From positions 10,629,001 to 10,693,000 of the forward strand of contig NC_092563.1 of NCBI RefSeq assembly GCF_037975245.1: a stretch of DNA of 64,000 nt, written 5' to 3'. A model generated the notes under the pieces. That model was not told the origin of the DNA. It worked only from the letters and a program-made list of their open reading frames with translations, and did no database searches. This DNA comes from Apostichopus japonicus. Taxonomy: Eukaryota; Echinodermata; Holothuroidea; Aspidochirotida; Stichopodidae. Shown in pieces: positions 12,511 through 24,400 of this stretch (position 1 is its first letter; every line of letters starts with the position of its first letter). The position numbers and the translations under genes are program-made.

Positions 12511-12689
12511 CACCCAGGAAAGAACCTGGGCACGAAAACCAAACTACCGGACGACTGATCCGCTCTCAACCCCAGTCCCCTTGCATCGAGACTGTGACTG
12601 TGTGCTCATCGTCGGGTCGGTGTATCACCGTTCCCCTCGAAAGAGAACAGATACTACACATGATCTTAGCCAAAAGGCCGAGAAGCGAT
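12511..12689 (-). ncRNA. U2 snRNA-headed unit (46-nt U2 5' domain joined to unrelated, structured sequence)
   Basis: Read on the minus strand from 12689, the first 46 nt (12689-12644) match the 5' end of metazoan U2 snRNA with one substitution. The match includes stem I (CTTCTCGGCCTTTTGGCTAAG) and the branch-site-pairing GTGTAGTA region. After CTGTTCT the similarity stops: the usual stem IIa, Sm site and stem III are not recognisable. The rest can fold, with a UUCG-capped hairpin over about 12627-12648, CGGTG/CACCG near 12620-12632, and a terminal CCCAGG/CCTGGG hairpin at 12513-12530. The total of about 179 nt is close to the length of U2 (about 188). It could be a U2-derived SINE, a chimaeric retropseudogene or a divergent U2-like RNA. 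An AT-rich 'TAAAGTATA' lies about 15-25 nt upstream, but I could not identify a proximal sequence element. Confidence 0.7.
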
Positions 12690-12879
12690 GGTGGTATGCA
12701 CTATACTTTATCTCTACACATTCAGTGTGCCAAAGAATGTGTACAAATGTGTAAGATAAACCCGAAAGGAACGGGTATGGTACATATACAGTGTTGGTTA
12801 TCATGAGTCCGCATTAGTTCCATTTTTTCTTTCATGGACTCGGCTGTGCAGAACCAGGACTCGCATGTGTAGAGCTCGG

Positions 12880-13590
12880 ACTTGACTCGGACAGTCAAAG
12901 TTTAACTGTTTAACTTTAAGTTTCACTAACCAGAATGCAAAATGCATTGTGGTTTCGATGATGTTACATGAGCAGTTTTCTTCATGAATCTGACGTAATG
13001 CATAGTGAGGTGTACAACATACTGAAAAGCAGTGAGAAGCAGTGCAATCTGACAAACAATAAATTCACAATGACACATGCTGTCCTGAAATGACCATTGA
13101 CCACAGCAACAGTCTTCTTATACTAAACGTGGTAGATACATTAACATACATAATATGACATCTGTCCTTGTTTTTCACAATTTGACCCCTGGTGAACTCC
13201 AACGATATTGACCTCCGTCCACAACATTAGGTTTTTTCATTTACTCAATATGGTACAATTATATAGCAAATATGCAATCTGTACAAGCTTTACTTGGGCT
13301 ATTATGTTTAGGAAGGTGTGTTGGTGTAGAGAGACAGGTAAGAGGGCTTTGAAGTAAGTGTTTGGCATTTATTGACTTTAAATGACCTTTGGCCTCCACC
13401 AAAAGCAATTTAGGATCCTTAAATTTGATATGGTACATCTACAAACCAAATATGATATCTGTTCATGGTTCCCTTCTTGCAATATCATGTTTACAAGGCT
13501 TTCACGATTTGACCTGTTGTCCCCAAATGACCTTTGACCTCCATCAATATCAATAGGCTTCTTTTACTCAATGTTATACTTTCTCCTTTT
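12880..13590. repeat. Dispersed repeat with tandem DR1-bearing units, copy 1
   Basis: Related to 26040-27135 over its whole length: shared words include 'gatgatg.tacatga', 'ctgacaaaca', 'caatttgacccctggtga' and 'tgacctccacc'. The right half is tandem, with a unit near 145-150 bp. A perfect direct repeat of nuclear-receptor half sites with one base between (TGACCTTTGACCT) lies at 13528-13540, and a 12/13 version at 13383-13395. Confidence 0.75.
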
Positions 13591-14452
13591 AAGTTGCTTA
13601 TGATCGTGTATTTCTTAATCGGAGTTTGTTTGGGAAGAAACAAGTTAAGATACGCAATACAGAACACACAGTACCACAGGTGATGTCTTAGACTATTCTT
13701 GGAATTCCAACTCTTACAGATGGATTTTCAAAAAAAAAATGGTCGATAAACATGGATTATCAGTCGAAAACATGGATTATCGGTTGAAAGTCTAAATTTT
13801 CCAACGAGAAACCAGGAACGGCTGGTACCCCTCCTGTCGATCGTCACTTTACTTTCCCAAGCTGTACTCCATTATCACTATGTGTGTGACAAATCTTGTC
13901 TCGGCCCCATTGACCAATCCAAGGAAGAGGAACATGATAATAATGTTCAAGCATTTCTATCAACCTTCTACATGCCTTTCAGCCCTATAGGTAAATAATT
14001 GATGTAGACTTCTGATAACCAAAATGAGTGTATGCACACATGGGTAAAACACATGCGGATGCAGGATAGGCCCTAACGTAAGCAGGGCCGTCTTAACGCA
14101 TGGGCCCACTGGGCACTGGCCCAGGGCCCCGCGATGTCAGGGGCCCCGCAATCGTAGTAACCCCATGTCTTAATCTGGGAGGAAAACTTATTGAATAGGC
14201 CATTATGCTTGATTGAATTCGATACTTGACTACTTGTGACGAGAGTTGGTGAAACACTTGAGAGTTTGACATTAAATATTCGAATCTGAGTTTGCAACCC
14301 TTGGAATATACAATGCCCCGAAGGCTTACACAGAGAAACTGTTACTCCGTAACTATAAGAAAGAGGAAACTGCCTCAGCCACGAAAGGCATAAAATTTGA
14401 AAACCGTGGGCAATACCTCACTACCAAACCTAAACAAAAGGAACCACTACTG

Positions 14453-14700
14453 GTGTTCAAGCAAGTTACCTATACATCCCATATCAAAACCACGCATTTG
14501 AAAAAAAACACTTTTGAAACATTGGCACTTAATCACGCGGAATTATCCAAACTGTTTCCAAAAGAACCGATTCTAGCCTACAGAAGGGCCCAAAATCTCA
14601 AAGATTTACTTGTTAACTCAAGGTTTCGTACTAACGAAGAATCAGCTGACTCTCAAGGTTCACACGAAGCTCTTTTAGATGCTCTTATAGCTGCACTATG
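14453..14700 (+). pseudogene. Retroelement protein fragment (Penelope / GIY-YIG-associated type)
   Basis: The 82-residue frame carries 'LFPKEPILAYRRAQNLKDLL', a motif I associate with the region before the Cys-rich and GIY-YIG endonuclease part of Penelope-like polyproteins. It has no ATG at its start, and the frame is broken upstream and stops at 14699-14701, so it is a decayed fragment. It sits inside the outer hAT-like element, either picked up by it or inserted into it. The family assignment rests on that motif alone. Confidence 0.5.
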
Positions 14701-15778
14701 AGTCCATAAAAACTCGTGCACAGAAAATAGATGCATTTTGAGAACGAGGCGCCCAGGCCGAATATAAAATATTCAAAGGCTACTACTGATGAAGCTCCTC
14801 CTATCAAGTTTGAGAGCAGAAACCGGTCTAGTTGGTCATAAGAGCCTACGCTAGTCTCTCCTACTATTAACAGTACACTCAATTCACCTTATAGGTGCAA
14901 TTATGTTTCACCATGAGGAGCATGCTATAAGTTCATGTTCCTCGGGCCCTCCCTTAAAAATACTTCATGTTCTTGGCGACTACGTTACGTTAGATAGTGT
15001 TAAACCGCCTACACCCCCCCCTTCAGTTGAAAGACTCAACACAAGGGTGTTACAATTGGTGAGTCCAGTATTGTAAGGGAAGGGATGGAGGGCAACTGGA
15101 AGATTACTCCTCTATAATGTATTTCAGCTTTTAGATATATCACGTATGTTATTCAGCTAAAGTTTTATGCGCGACATAGGGAGGGGTGCAGTGGCGTAGC
15201 TAGGATTTTTTGAGGGGGGGCCATGGGGGGCTGTTCTTTCTTGTGGGGGGGGGGCCGGAGGTTACTATCTAAGCGGAGCCCTACCTTGGTTGGCGCGGAG
15301 CGTACAGAGAAAATTTGAGATTTCAGCACCCCCCCAGATCGCAGGAGATGGCACCTGTGAGGAAAAATAGCAACCAAAAAGATGTGCAACTTTGGTGACA
15401 GAAATGCAAAAAAAGTTTTTTTCTCTTTCATGCTGACTGGCCTTGCCAACTCAGCCAGACTTTTAACTTGAGGGAAGTTGGCATCATATGTCGTTTCAAG
15501 GTGTCAAGGCCTTTCTCCCAACTCAAACCCCTGTGGGCTACCGGTAGGTTTGCAGGATATGCCCACATGTGGACTTAAATAGCATTAGAGGAAGGGGATG
15601 GAAGACTAACACGCATCGATGTTTCGGTAATGGTCCACATTGGTGGCTCGGTGCTAATTAGGCCATTTATTGGGTTTCTTGAGGCAGCTGTCATCAGAAT
15701 CTGGGTTTTTGTGCCAATCGATGACCGATAACATGTATTGGTATGTAAATTTCTTCTTCATATATCTAGCAACACTCT

Positions 15779-15998
15779 AAAAACAAATGAGTGGATTTCA
15801 TTCCATTGGAGTGATCACTCGGCGCACTTCAAATTAAGAGTGAAATTTAACTCTATTGGAGTTAACCCTCACTCCTAATATGAGTGAATATGACTCTATT
15901 AGGAGTTAAGATTTACTCCAATGGAGTGGAAATTCACTCTTACACCGGAATGTGCTCAGTGATCACTCCCATGGAGTGAAATTCACCTATGTTTTTAT
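15779..15998. mobile_element. Palindromic MITE, about 220 bp
   Basis: The left arm runs from AAAACAAATGAGTGGATTTC to a GTGATCAC block; the right arm has the mirrored GTGATCAC block, CCATGGAGTGAAATTCAC and a final GTTTTT. The middle is built from repeats of GAGTGAA, ACTCC and GGAGT, which also pair across the centre. Almost the whole unit can fold on itself. No clear target duplication could be fixed. Confidence 0.75.
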
Positions 15999-16286
15999 CA
16001 GTACAGTACAGTGCATATCATCATAGACGTACGTACGTACGTACTACGTACGTTCGTATATCAGACGCACTCGATACCCACGATACGATACGGTCCTGGA
16101 GAAACAATTTCCACTCATCATGTTTTAAGGCGATACAGTAGTGAGTAGTGAACAGGCACAGCCGCATGTTTGCAGGAATTTCAGAATTCCCAATATTTTA
16201 TATCTCTACCACTGGTAGTGGAAAATCATGTTTCGACAGTTTCGTGGGCATAAAAAAGTGTTTTTGTGGAATATTCAATGACATTT

Positions 16287-16982
16287 CAGGGGCGGATGCA
16301 GGATTTGTGACGGGGGGGGGGGGGGTCTGACCCGTCCAGCCGCGCCTGAACTTAAGACTATCTAAGCGGAGCGCCATCATCGGTTGGCGCGGAGCGTACA
16401 AGCTTTACAAACCCCCAGATGGCCGGAAACGGCACTTCCCGAGTATTCTAAGCTGCATGTACCTAGCCTGAAAATATGGATCTCATGTCTGCAATTTCTC
16501 AATTGATGAGAAAAAACAATCTATGAAATATGGTATTACACTGTATCAGATGAGTTGAGATGATACAAAAATCATAATGCTTTTAGCCCCCAATACCCTC
16601 CCGTTCCGTCACCACTGTTTGATGCAGGGCCGGATCCAGGATTCTGGAAGGGTGAGGGGTTTGCTCATGAAAAATTCGTTAGCGCATCCTAGCAGCCTAC
16701 CGCTCTGTAACCTCACCGCCCAAAAAAATTCGAACACCACCTCAATTTTGAAACTTTTTGGTCTGAAAATTGAGATTGTTAGGCATTTTTGGCACGTGTA
16801 GCACGCGTGCACACTATAGTTCATTTCACGGAAAAGACACACCTGGCTGACTTGTGAGGATAACCGCTTTTCTGACGTCCTACATGTTTAAAATTGGCGT
16901 TTAATTTAATTATTTTTTTCTCTCTCTCTCTTTTTTTTTCTCTTATTTTTGGCCAAGAGCGACCCCCCTGGATCCGCGCCTG
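16287..16982. mobile_element. hAT-like TIR element copy A (CAGGGGCGGATGCAGG family)
   Basis: Starts CAGGGGCGGATGCAGGATTT and ends CCTGGATCCGCGCCTG, its imperfect complement. A second copy of the same family lies at 53848-54482; the two share the poly-G run, the hairpin module, 'gatgagttgagatgatac', 'gcagggccggatccagg' and 'acatgtttaaaattggcg'. Both have an internal, terminus-like GCAGGGCCGGATCCAGG (16626 and 54088), so the ancestor was already composite. No exact target duplication is seen. Confidence 0.8.
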
Positions 16983-17594
16983 CATATATTCAATTTGACT
17001 CGAGGCAATATATGAATACCTGATACCTCGGCTCAGTACAAACGGAGCCAATCTTTTGATAGATTGTTGCGCTAGGTGGAAGCACTGAACATATTTTCAG
17101 CAGATATCGATATCGCGCAGCACAACAAGCTAGGTTCGTGGTGTATGGTCGCAATCTTCGCATCGACCATTGCCATGCCATGCTGTGTGACCATTCTCAT
17201 GATTACTACAGATATTGTATTATTCTTATTCTGCCAGATGCAGACGAGAAAATTGTGTAACACTATTTCCCAAATTATTGAACAAAAAATATTAGTGAAT
17301 CGCACTTATTTTTATTATTTTTTTTACAACATTTTTTTTTACCCCATTCCCAGTGGGGGGGGGGGCAGTGGGGGGGGGGGCCAGCCGATTTCATTGGGGG
17401 CCTCGGCTCCCCCAGGCCCCCCCCCCGTAGGTAAGCCACTGGAGGGGTGGTAATTGCAGGCATGTCTATGCTTGAGCGATTGTCAAGGATGTCAATTTTT
17501 CACGCAACTTTTTTCGAACTCACTTGATTGAGGGGCCCCGCTCCATTGCCGGGCCCAGGGCCCGGTGATCTCTTAAGACGGCCCTGAACGTAAG

Positions 17595-19220
17595 GTCTCC
17601 AAAGGGGTCCGGTATAGGTTGTATGTTAATCTTTTTGGGCTACCACGTGGCTAATATGTATAGTTGCCTTCTTTTCAAACTAAGTGAAATAATGACCAAT
17701 ATGCTTACTGAAACTCTCATTTTCGAAGTCTCAAATTATTGTTGCTTCAACTTGGACAAACTGGGACGTTCCCAAGTTTGTAAACGCGCTCTCGTAACCT
17801 ACTTCGATAATCCATGTTTATCGATAGACATACATCGCAGGTTTAATTCTCAGACTAACTTAGAGAATATTGTGGTCGTTCTCCAGAGGTCGATATCCAT
17901 CCAATTATTTTGCTGATGTCATTATCTTCACTGGCCTCTGTTGATGTCCTCTTCAGATCACCGATCCACCCAAAGCCCACCTACCCCCTCCCTTGGAGTA
18001 TCTTCCTCCTTAATTGGTGACCCTGTCATGTTCTTTCCCAGTGATACTAAACTGAATATTAGCGGCCAACTGAGCAGGTTCTATCCCCGCCACAGTATTC
18101 TCCCCGTTCGCTCGACTACATCAGTTGGTGCCAAACCCTCTTTAGTTTTACTTCTAAGGGACACCCTCTCCTTTCTCACCGAATCGACTTGCAGTAAACT
18201 CCTCCACATTGTTTTCTACCGCACTTCGTCGCCGTATAAATGTAAACGAAGAGAATGTCTTCTTCAATCCACGTTTGGTCGCCGGGAAAGCGCATCTGCA
18301 TCGCTATTAATTCCCGGGCAGTAGCGAATTTCCAAAAACGTAACATTTCAAGGTATCGGGAACACAGCAAAACGAACATTGCAAACATAACAATATGCGG
18401 TTTTTAAACTCATATTACTTCTCTGAAATACGTAAGGGATTCCGTACCATCCGGTATCATACCAAAGCAATGGTGTGATCAAAGGAGCAGGGTGGGGGGG
18501 GGGGCATGAAAAGTCTTCCTTTCGCCGGCAAGGGCTCGAACCAACGATCTACCCGTTGCTACGTTTCATTGTTCTAATGCCACCGACTGCCACCGATATT
18601 GATAATAACTGCCCTCAAGTTGTCAAATTTAGTTTTTCCAGGTCAATTTCTCATCCAACACAACCTGCAGATATTCGTATGACGCCACTCTCTCCACAAC
18701 TCTGTCCCCAATGTTAACATGATCCAGTGAAAGTGTGGGTTTAGGGGAGGATGGTTTAACTACTAGGTGGACGAAAGGAACATCCTTAACGGAGGAGATG
18801 AACATCTACTGGGGACCAACATCCTGTGTGGCAATTTGCTCAAGTTTCAAACCTTAAAACAGGGAATACTTCAGATTTGCTCAAAGTTTTGGCAATCTTC
18901 TATACCGCCTGTTTTCATTAGAAGTGTAGTAAGTAATGCTATTAGTAGCATCCATAGTGCATACTACCATGGACTGTAGGTGTTCTTGTTTTGTGGAATC
19001 ACTCTTTTTAAATTAAATATAACATCAATAATGACAGGCATTTTAATTGTTTACTCACATCTTTGCAACGTCTGCGCATATATCCTGAGATTTTTTCTTT
19101 ATCTTTATTAAGGTAAATCCAGAGTAAGACAAATTGATTAGGCCCTTGATTGCCTGATGTTCATGTTCTTTACAAAACGACAGTGTAGGCTATTTGTTTG
19201 CACTTCAAATGTTTGAATCC
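17595..19220. other. Gene-free stretch
   Basis: Open stretches at 17623-17916 and 17941-18324 (plus) and 18176-18388 (minus, followed by a donor-like GTGAGA) resemble no protein I know and lack supporting partner exons. A B-box-like 'gggctcgaacc' at 18530-18540 lacks the rest of a tRNA. Runs of G occur at 18493-18502. I make no gene call. Confidence 0.4.
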
Positions 19221-19610
19221 ACACAAGCTAGTACAGGAATGTACACAAAGCATATAAATTATATAAAAGTCAATTTCTAGCTGAAAACATTAGCCCACAC
19301 CTATGTATGTCCTGTGATGTTAATGTATTCAGTGACAGAGATAGAAAGAAGATAGGTTAAACAATACACAAGCTAGTACAGGAATGTATACATGAAGCAT
19401 AGAAATGATATAAAATTCAATTTCTAGCTGAAAACATTAGCCCACACCTATGTATGTCCTGTGATGTTAATGTATTCAGTGACAGAGATAGAAAGAAGAT
19501 AGGTTAAACAATACACAAGCTAGTACAGGAATGTATACATGAAGCATATAGAAATGATATAAAATTCAATTTCTAGCTGAAAACATTAGCCCACACCTAT
19601 GTATGTCATA
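19221..19610. repeat. 146-bp tandem repeat, about 2.7 copies
   Basis: Units begin with 'acacaagctagtacagga' at 19221, 19367 and 19513. Each contains 'caatttctagctgaaaac' and 'cccacacctatgtatgtc'; the third stops at about 19607. The copies are about 95% alike. Confidence 0.92.
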
Positions 19611-21493
19611 TCTCTAAAAAGAAAAAAGGTCTGTGTAGAGGCAATTGTCACCACTTTGTGATGAATTTAATTCTATTTCATATTTGAAGCCAAATGTTAG
19701 ACTGTCTAACATGTTATCCATGTACAATTCTTGATCAACTGATATTATATCCGAAGTATAGTGTGTTCACTGATGTTGAAAATATCATTTGTCTACAACC
19801 ATTTTTTTTTTACTTTCACTGAACATATATTGAAATATAACATGATTTGTTTAACATTGATCCGAATAGTTTATTGTGTTTTCTGGTGTTTGTGTTGAGA
19901 AAAAGACTGAAATTAAGACCACAATAATTCAGAAGCCGTTATGCACCTTTCAGTAAATTCCCCTGTATTAACAGATCATGTAGTTTAGTTTTACCAAAAT
20001 ATAGTTATATTTATTAAAAGTGGTGTAAATCACCGAAGCTGGAAACCCCATTTGAAGCCTTTCCTCTCGCTCTTTATCTTGTGAATTTCCAATAATACAC
20101 ACCCAATACTTTACGCGAACGTATAGCACTATTTAACATTTTCAAGTGTTTGTTAAATGTTTCATTTAGATGTTGGAGTCCCGTTAACCAAAAGAATGAA
20201 ATAGTGTAATATATTTTAACGCTTCTAATTGATTTACTCGAGTCAAAGGCAGCTCGTGACACATTATTAATACAATAACGGTAGGATCCTGCTAATCTCA
20301 AAACAATTAGAAAATTCTGCCTCCACTCTCTGGAGACTACTCACAAGATGACATTCAACCGACCAGAGGGTGATTATTAATTCCTGTACCATGAAATGGG
20401 ATGATGAATTAAGTAATAGCCCGTTTATACCTGTACATATAAAAAGAGACCTGTTCACGGCAACGTTACCCGCAGAATAGAATGGTTAAATATTATATTT
20501 TCTTGTGTTTGCTATCTCACTGTATCTACTGACCATAAGAACTTGCTAAACAGACCATTAGACCGACATTAAAATCTTAACCTTCGACTATTTCGTGATT
20601 TTCGTCTACCGTTTGAAGTATTATAGTCGTAGTCACCACTTTGTACAGCAAAAGTGCCCTATAAATATGTTAAATAAAAATTTCGACATTTCTTCGCAAT
20701 TTCGACTTTTTCAAAATATCCACTGCACAGTCTCGCATCAATTTATATTGAATCGTTTTTGCATTGCAAATGTTCTACTATTTTGTCGCACAATGTCGAA
20801 TTTTCTTAAAAGTTTGAGTTTTCTTTTTCTTTGAAGTTTGTAACTTTAAGGCAAAATTTCCGCAGTTGGGAAATTTTGTTTTTTTGTGGATGTAGAGAAA
20901 AGGGCCGGAATGCGTCGGATACACTTAATGATGATTTGATAATTTTGATGGTCTGGAACTCGTTTTGCTAGTACAAAGAATCCGGTGGAATGATGCTTGT
21001 ACTGACACGGAGTGCATGCCGATAGTTGCAAAGTAGGAAGGGGAAGGACAGATACTCCTTACTCCCAAACTTTCCAAAATGGGGTAAGGGAAGCTTCCCA
21101 TCTGCCCCTGTACCCACGCGAATGATTACACATGCGTCATGAAGCAGGTAGTCGATATGAAACGTGTCAAGATTGGTGATAAACTCATACTTCTAATTGT
21201 ATACGCGTTTACCATCCTGAGCGGGGAAGAGAACAATTCAATAGGATTGGAATCCAAATTGTTTTTTAGCTTGAATGTTTCAACGTAGCAACAATACCCG
21301 CACATCGCGGTAGCCAGCTGTTGAGCATACTGGTTACTAATACTTCGGTGCCGTGGTGTAATTACCATAGATCTGTTTCTGTATGTGCACGATGTAGCAG
21401 ACTCGCCCGAAGTACATCATGTAATACGTAATTGAACCAAGGAGTTCCATATTACTACCTGATTGAACTAGGTTATTCTCCATCTGTGGTATA
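19611..21493. other. Upstream region of the ENPP-like gene
   Basis: No supported exon. The sequence is AT-rich with many short open frames in all phases. The promoter of the ENPP-like gene should lie in its right part, but I see no clear TATA box or initiator. The nearest upstream in-frame context of the ATG at 21494 is 'gtggtataatg'. Confidence 0.4.
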
Positions 21494-24400
21494 ATGACGA
21501 TGTTGTTCACACTGAGTAAACTGGATCTACGTAGGCTTCTATGCCTTCTACTGATGGTAACCGGTGTAAAGCTTACCAGGAATACGTATCGAGAGGAACT
21601 ATTATTGCTGGTTTCTTTCGACGGATTTCGCTGGGACTATCTGGAAAGGGATTTAACGCCTACTCTCAATGATCTGGCAAAACATGGAAGTCGCGGAGGG
21701 TACATTATAAATCCGTTTGCGACCAAAACTTTACCCAGCCACTTCACAACTGTTACGGGTCTCTACGAAGAATCTCATGGACTAGTAGGGACAAAAATGT
21801 ATGATCCTGTACTAAACGAGACGTTTCACAGAAACAACACCTCAATCGAGTGGTGGAGTCAGACTGGTCAAGAGCCTATCTGGATAACTAACCAGAGACA
21901 GGGAGGTAGCAGCGCCGTTATCGAGTATCCCGGTATGGACGTGTCTTTTGGCGGTATGAGGCCAGATTATGAATATTCCCATTTCAGTTACTCCGTACCT
22001 TTTGATAAAAGAAGTGATTTTGCTGTATCTTTACTTGCCAATGGGAGCATCAATTTTGCAGCTATCTACTTTCATGAGCCGGACCTAACCGGTCACCAAC
22101 ATGGACCAGATTCTTTTGAAATGAATGACACGTTAAAACTGTGCGATAATACTGTAAAACATTTGATGAAGGAATTAAAAAAGGTCAATTTGCTCCATGA
22201 AGTGAATATCATTTTTACTTCAGACCATGGCATGATTTCAGTAGATAAAAGCAGAACGATTTACGCAGAGAATTATCTGAATGATACGATATATCCACAC
22301 TTCACTACCGAAGACAACCCGGTTCTCTCGATTTGGCCAAGGAAGGGTAAGTTCGGTACTATTTACTGTCATTGAATGCTGATGGAATGTCATGGTCCGA
22401 GACAATTCAATGTCCAGGCTACTCTGAGTCCAAGTTCCAGTCCAGGCTATCTCCATATTACTGAAGGCGCTTCCCCCGCCCTATGCTCATGTAACATCAT
22501 TTGATGTGTTTATTTGGGGAGGTTGTGGTGGGAAGGGGGTGGGGTATATATACAAACTGCTATAGACAGTGGAACATACAGTATGTCACTGATTTACGGA
22601 AGCAAACCACAAATACGCCTCAATATGGCACTATTTAGAAAACAAGAGGGCAAATACTGGAAAAGGGTAGTGTTCTTTTACAAAAACCGATCACTTGTCA
22701 TTTATGAAATGGGGTACTTATGAGGTATTCACAAAACAGAGGGGTACATGCTACTCAGCAATTGCTCCTGATTGTGTCGCACAGACAGAATACGGTTTGA
22801 AGGAATTTTGATGTCAGAGTATGATGGCCTGTCTGTAACGATCTGCCGTGTATGGAATAGTTTAGGTGCCATAGAAAAGTTATTACATTAAAAGTTTTGT
22901 AGATGTTATAGTGGCCCAGTGCTGCATGGGCTTTCTCAAGAATTCACCGAGGGGGGGGGGGGGGATGTGGGGGCACAATTTAAAGACCTTTAAAGACTTT
23001 TACCCACATAGCTTATATTACAAAATATACATGTCAGAACAGTATGACATTCTTTTGGAATTTATACATGTACAGTAGTATATATCTCAGAATCTGCTGG
23101 ATGTCCAGGAGAGCATGCCAGAAGCTGCAGCAAGTTTAGACATTTGCAAACTCTCAATGCTTCTGTCAAAATTTAGAAGTTTAATCTCTAAATTTTTACT
23201 ATTAGTTTCAAAATTGTAAACTAATAGCTGATAATTTAGCTGCCAACTGTACGTTGTTCTTTGAAAATACAAAGCAATCAAGCTGAATGATTCAGCAATT
23301 AATGCTGTGGTGGCAGAGACCTGATCTTGCCCAACCCACCTTTTCCTCTGCCTATTCCTGGTTCTGCCTCTAAAGAGATACATGTATCCAACACTCTACT
23401 CAAACCTACAGCATATCATTTATATTCCCAAGTGAGAGTTGTTATGCTCCAAGGACTATACCTGAATTAGCACATTATGACAGTCATTACTGTCCCTCCG
23501 ATGTTAAAAACATTGTGTCAGGTAAAGACAGTATGCCGAAATGGGACTGTACATTACAGTACGTCACCTGACACCAGTGGCGTAGCCAGACTTTTCCATC
23601 TGGGGGGGCAAAGGGGGGGGCGAAGGGTCTAATTGGTGGGGCAGACTAAGCTAGTACAAAAGACATACCAAACAGTTTGCATGACAAACTGTGGCAAATC
23701 GGGTATTGTGTCAGCAATGTAGGGTACATATGGTCACTCTAGTTACAGTAGCTGACGTTTTATGTTATTTCCACATAGGTATTATTAACGATAAAACAGA
23801 TCACTGAAAAATTCATCGATAATTCTCTTTAAAAATCTGAATAGACTAAGCTCTTTCTGTCATGTATTCAAAGATGATCAGCATGATATCTGACTTGCCT
23901 GGGAGTGTAACCCCCCCCCCCCCCCCCAATCAACAAAAGATGTTATCATTCCCCCTCCGGGCCCTTCTTTTGCACTTTCTATGGCTCACTCAAACAGTCT
24001 AGCGAAGGTTAATTCGCCTATTCTGATGACTGTCTGCGAACTTATCGACGAATTTCGCGCCCTATTACTGATAACGTGACCATATTTTCGTGACTGAAAT
24101 CGGGAACATTTATTGCGTGGCTGATATGGGGGAGGGGTTTAAGGGGTCCCTTCACCTTTATAACAACAATGAGATCCTTGGAAAATTTTCAAGTGCCTAA
24201 GGTGCTTAGATGTAAAATGGTGATACTTTGAAGCACTTTTTAAATCAATTTTATTTTCAAAAATGTAGCTTTTTCTTAAATGAAATCCACTTACTTTACG
24301 TGGTTCTTTGAGAGCTTGTGATTTGCTCATGCTCACACTATAAGTGTCGTTGTGTCGCCGTAGTTGCCATTTATACGGTCGAAAGAGTGCTAGGCTAGAT

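Larger units (their letters stand above)
15181..17449. mobile_element. Inner hAT-like element, 2253 bp, nested in the outer one
   Basis: The element 15189-17441 starts CAGTGGCGTAGCTAG and ends with the imperfect complement GTAGGTAAGCCACTG. It is flanked by a perfect 8-bp direct repeat, GAGGGGTG (15181-15188 and 17442-17449). Long G or C runs lie just inside both ends. No transposase is seen. It contains further inserts: a palindromic MITE (15779-15998) and a third TIR element (16287-16982). It also carries two copies of the hairpin module (15264-15357, 16357-16442). Confidence 0.9.
14075..17594. mobile_element. Outer hAT-like element, 3504 bp, with perfect 8-bp target duplication
   Basis: The element 14083-17586 starts CAGGGCCGTCTTAA and ends TTAAGACGGCCCTG, an exact inverted repeat. 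It is flanked by AACGTAAG at 14075-14082 and 17587-17594. G/C-rich subterminal sequence ('gggcccactgggcactggcc' on the left, 'gggcccagggcccgg' on the right) is also roughly mirrored. No transposase is visible. A second hAT-like element (15189-17441) is inserted inside it; without that insert this one is about 1.24 kb. Confidence 0.92.

Noticed and set aside
18530-18600. B-box-like GGTTCGAGCCC on the minus strand, as in a tRNA or tRNA-derived SINE
   Set aside because: No acceptor stem, D-arm or anticodon arm can be aligned, and no A-box at the right distance was found.
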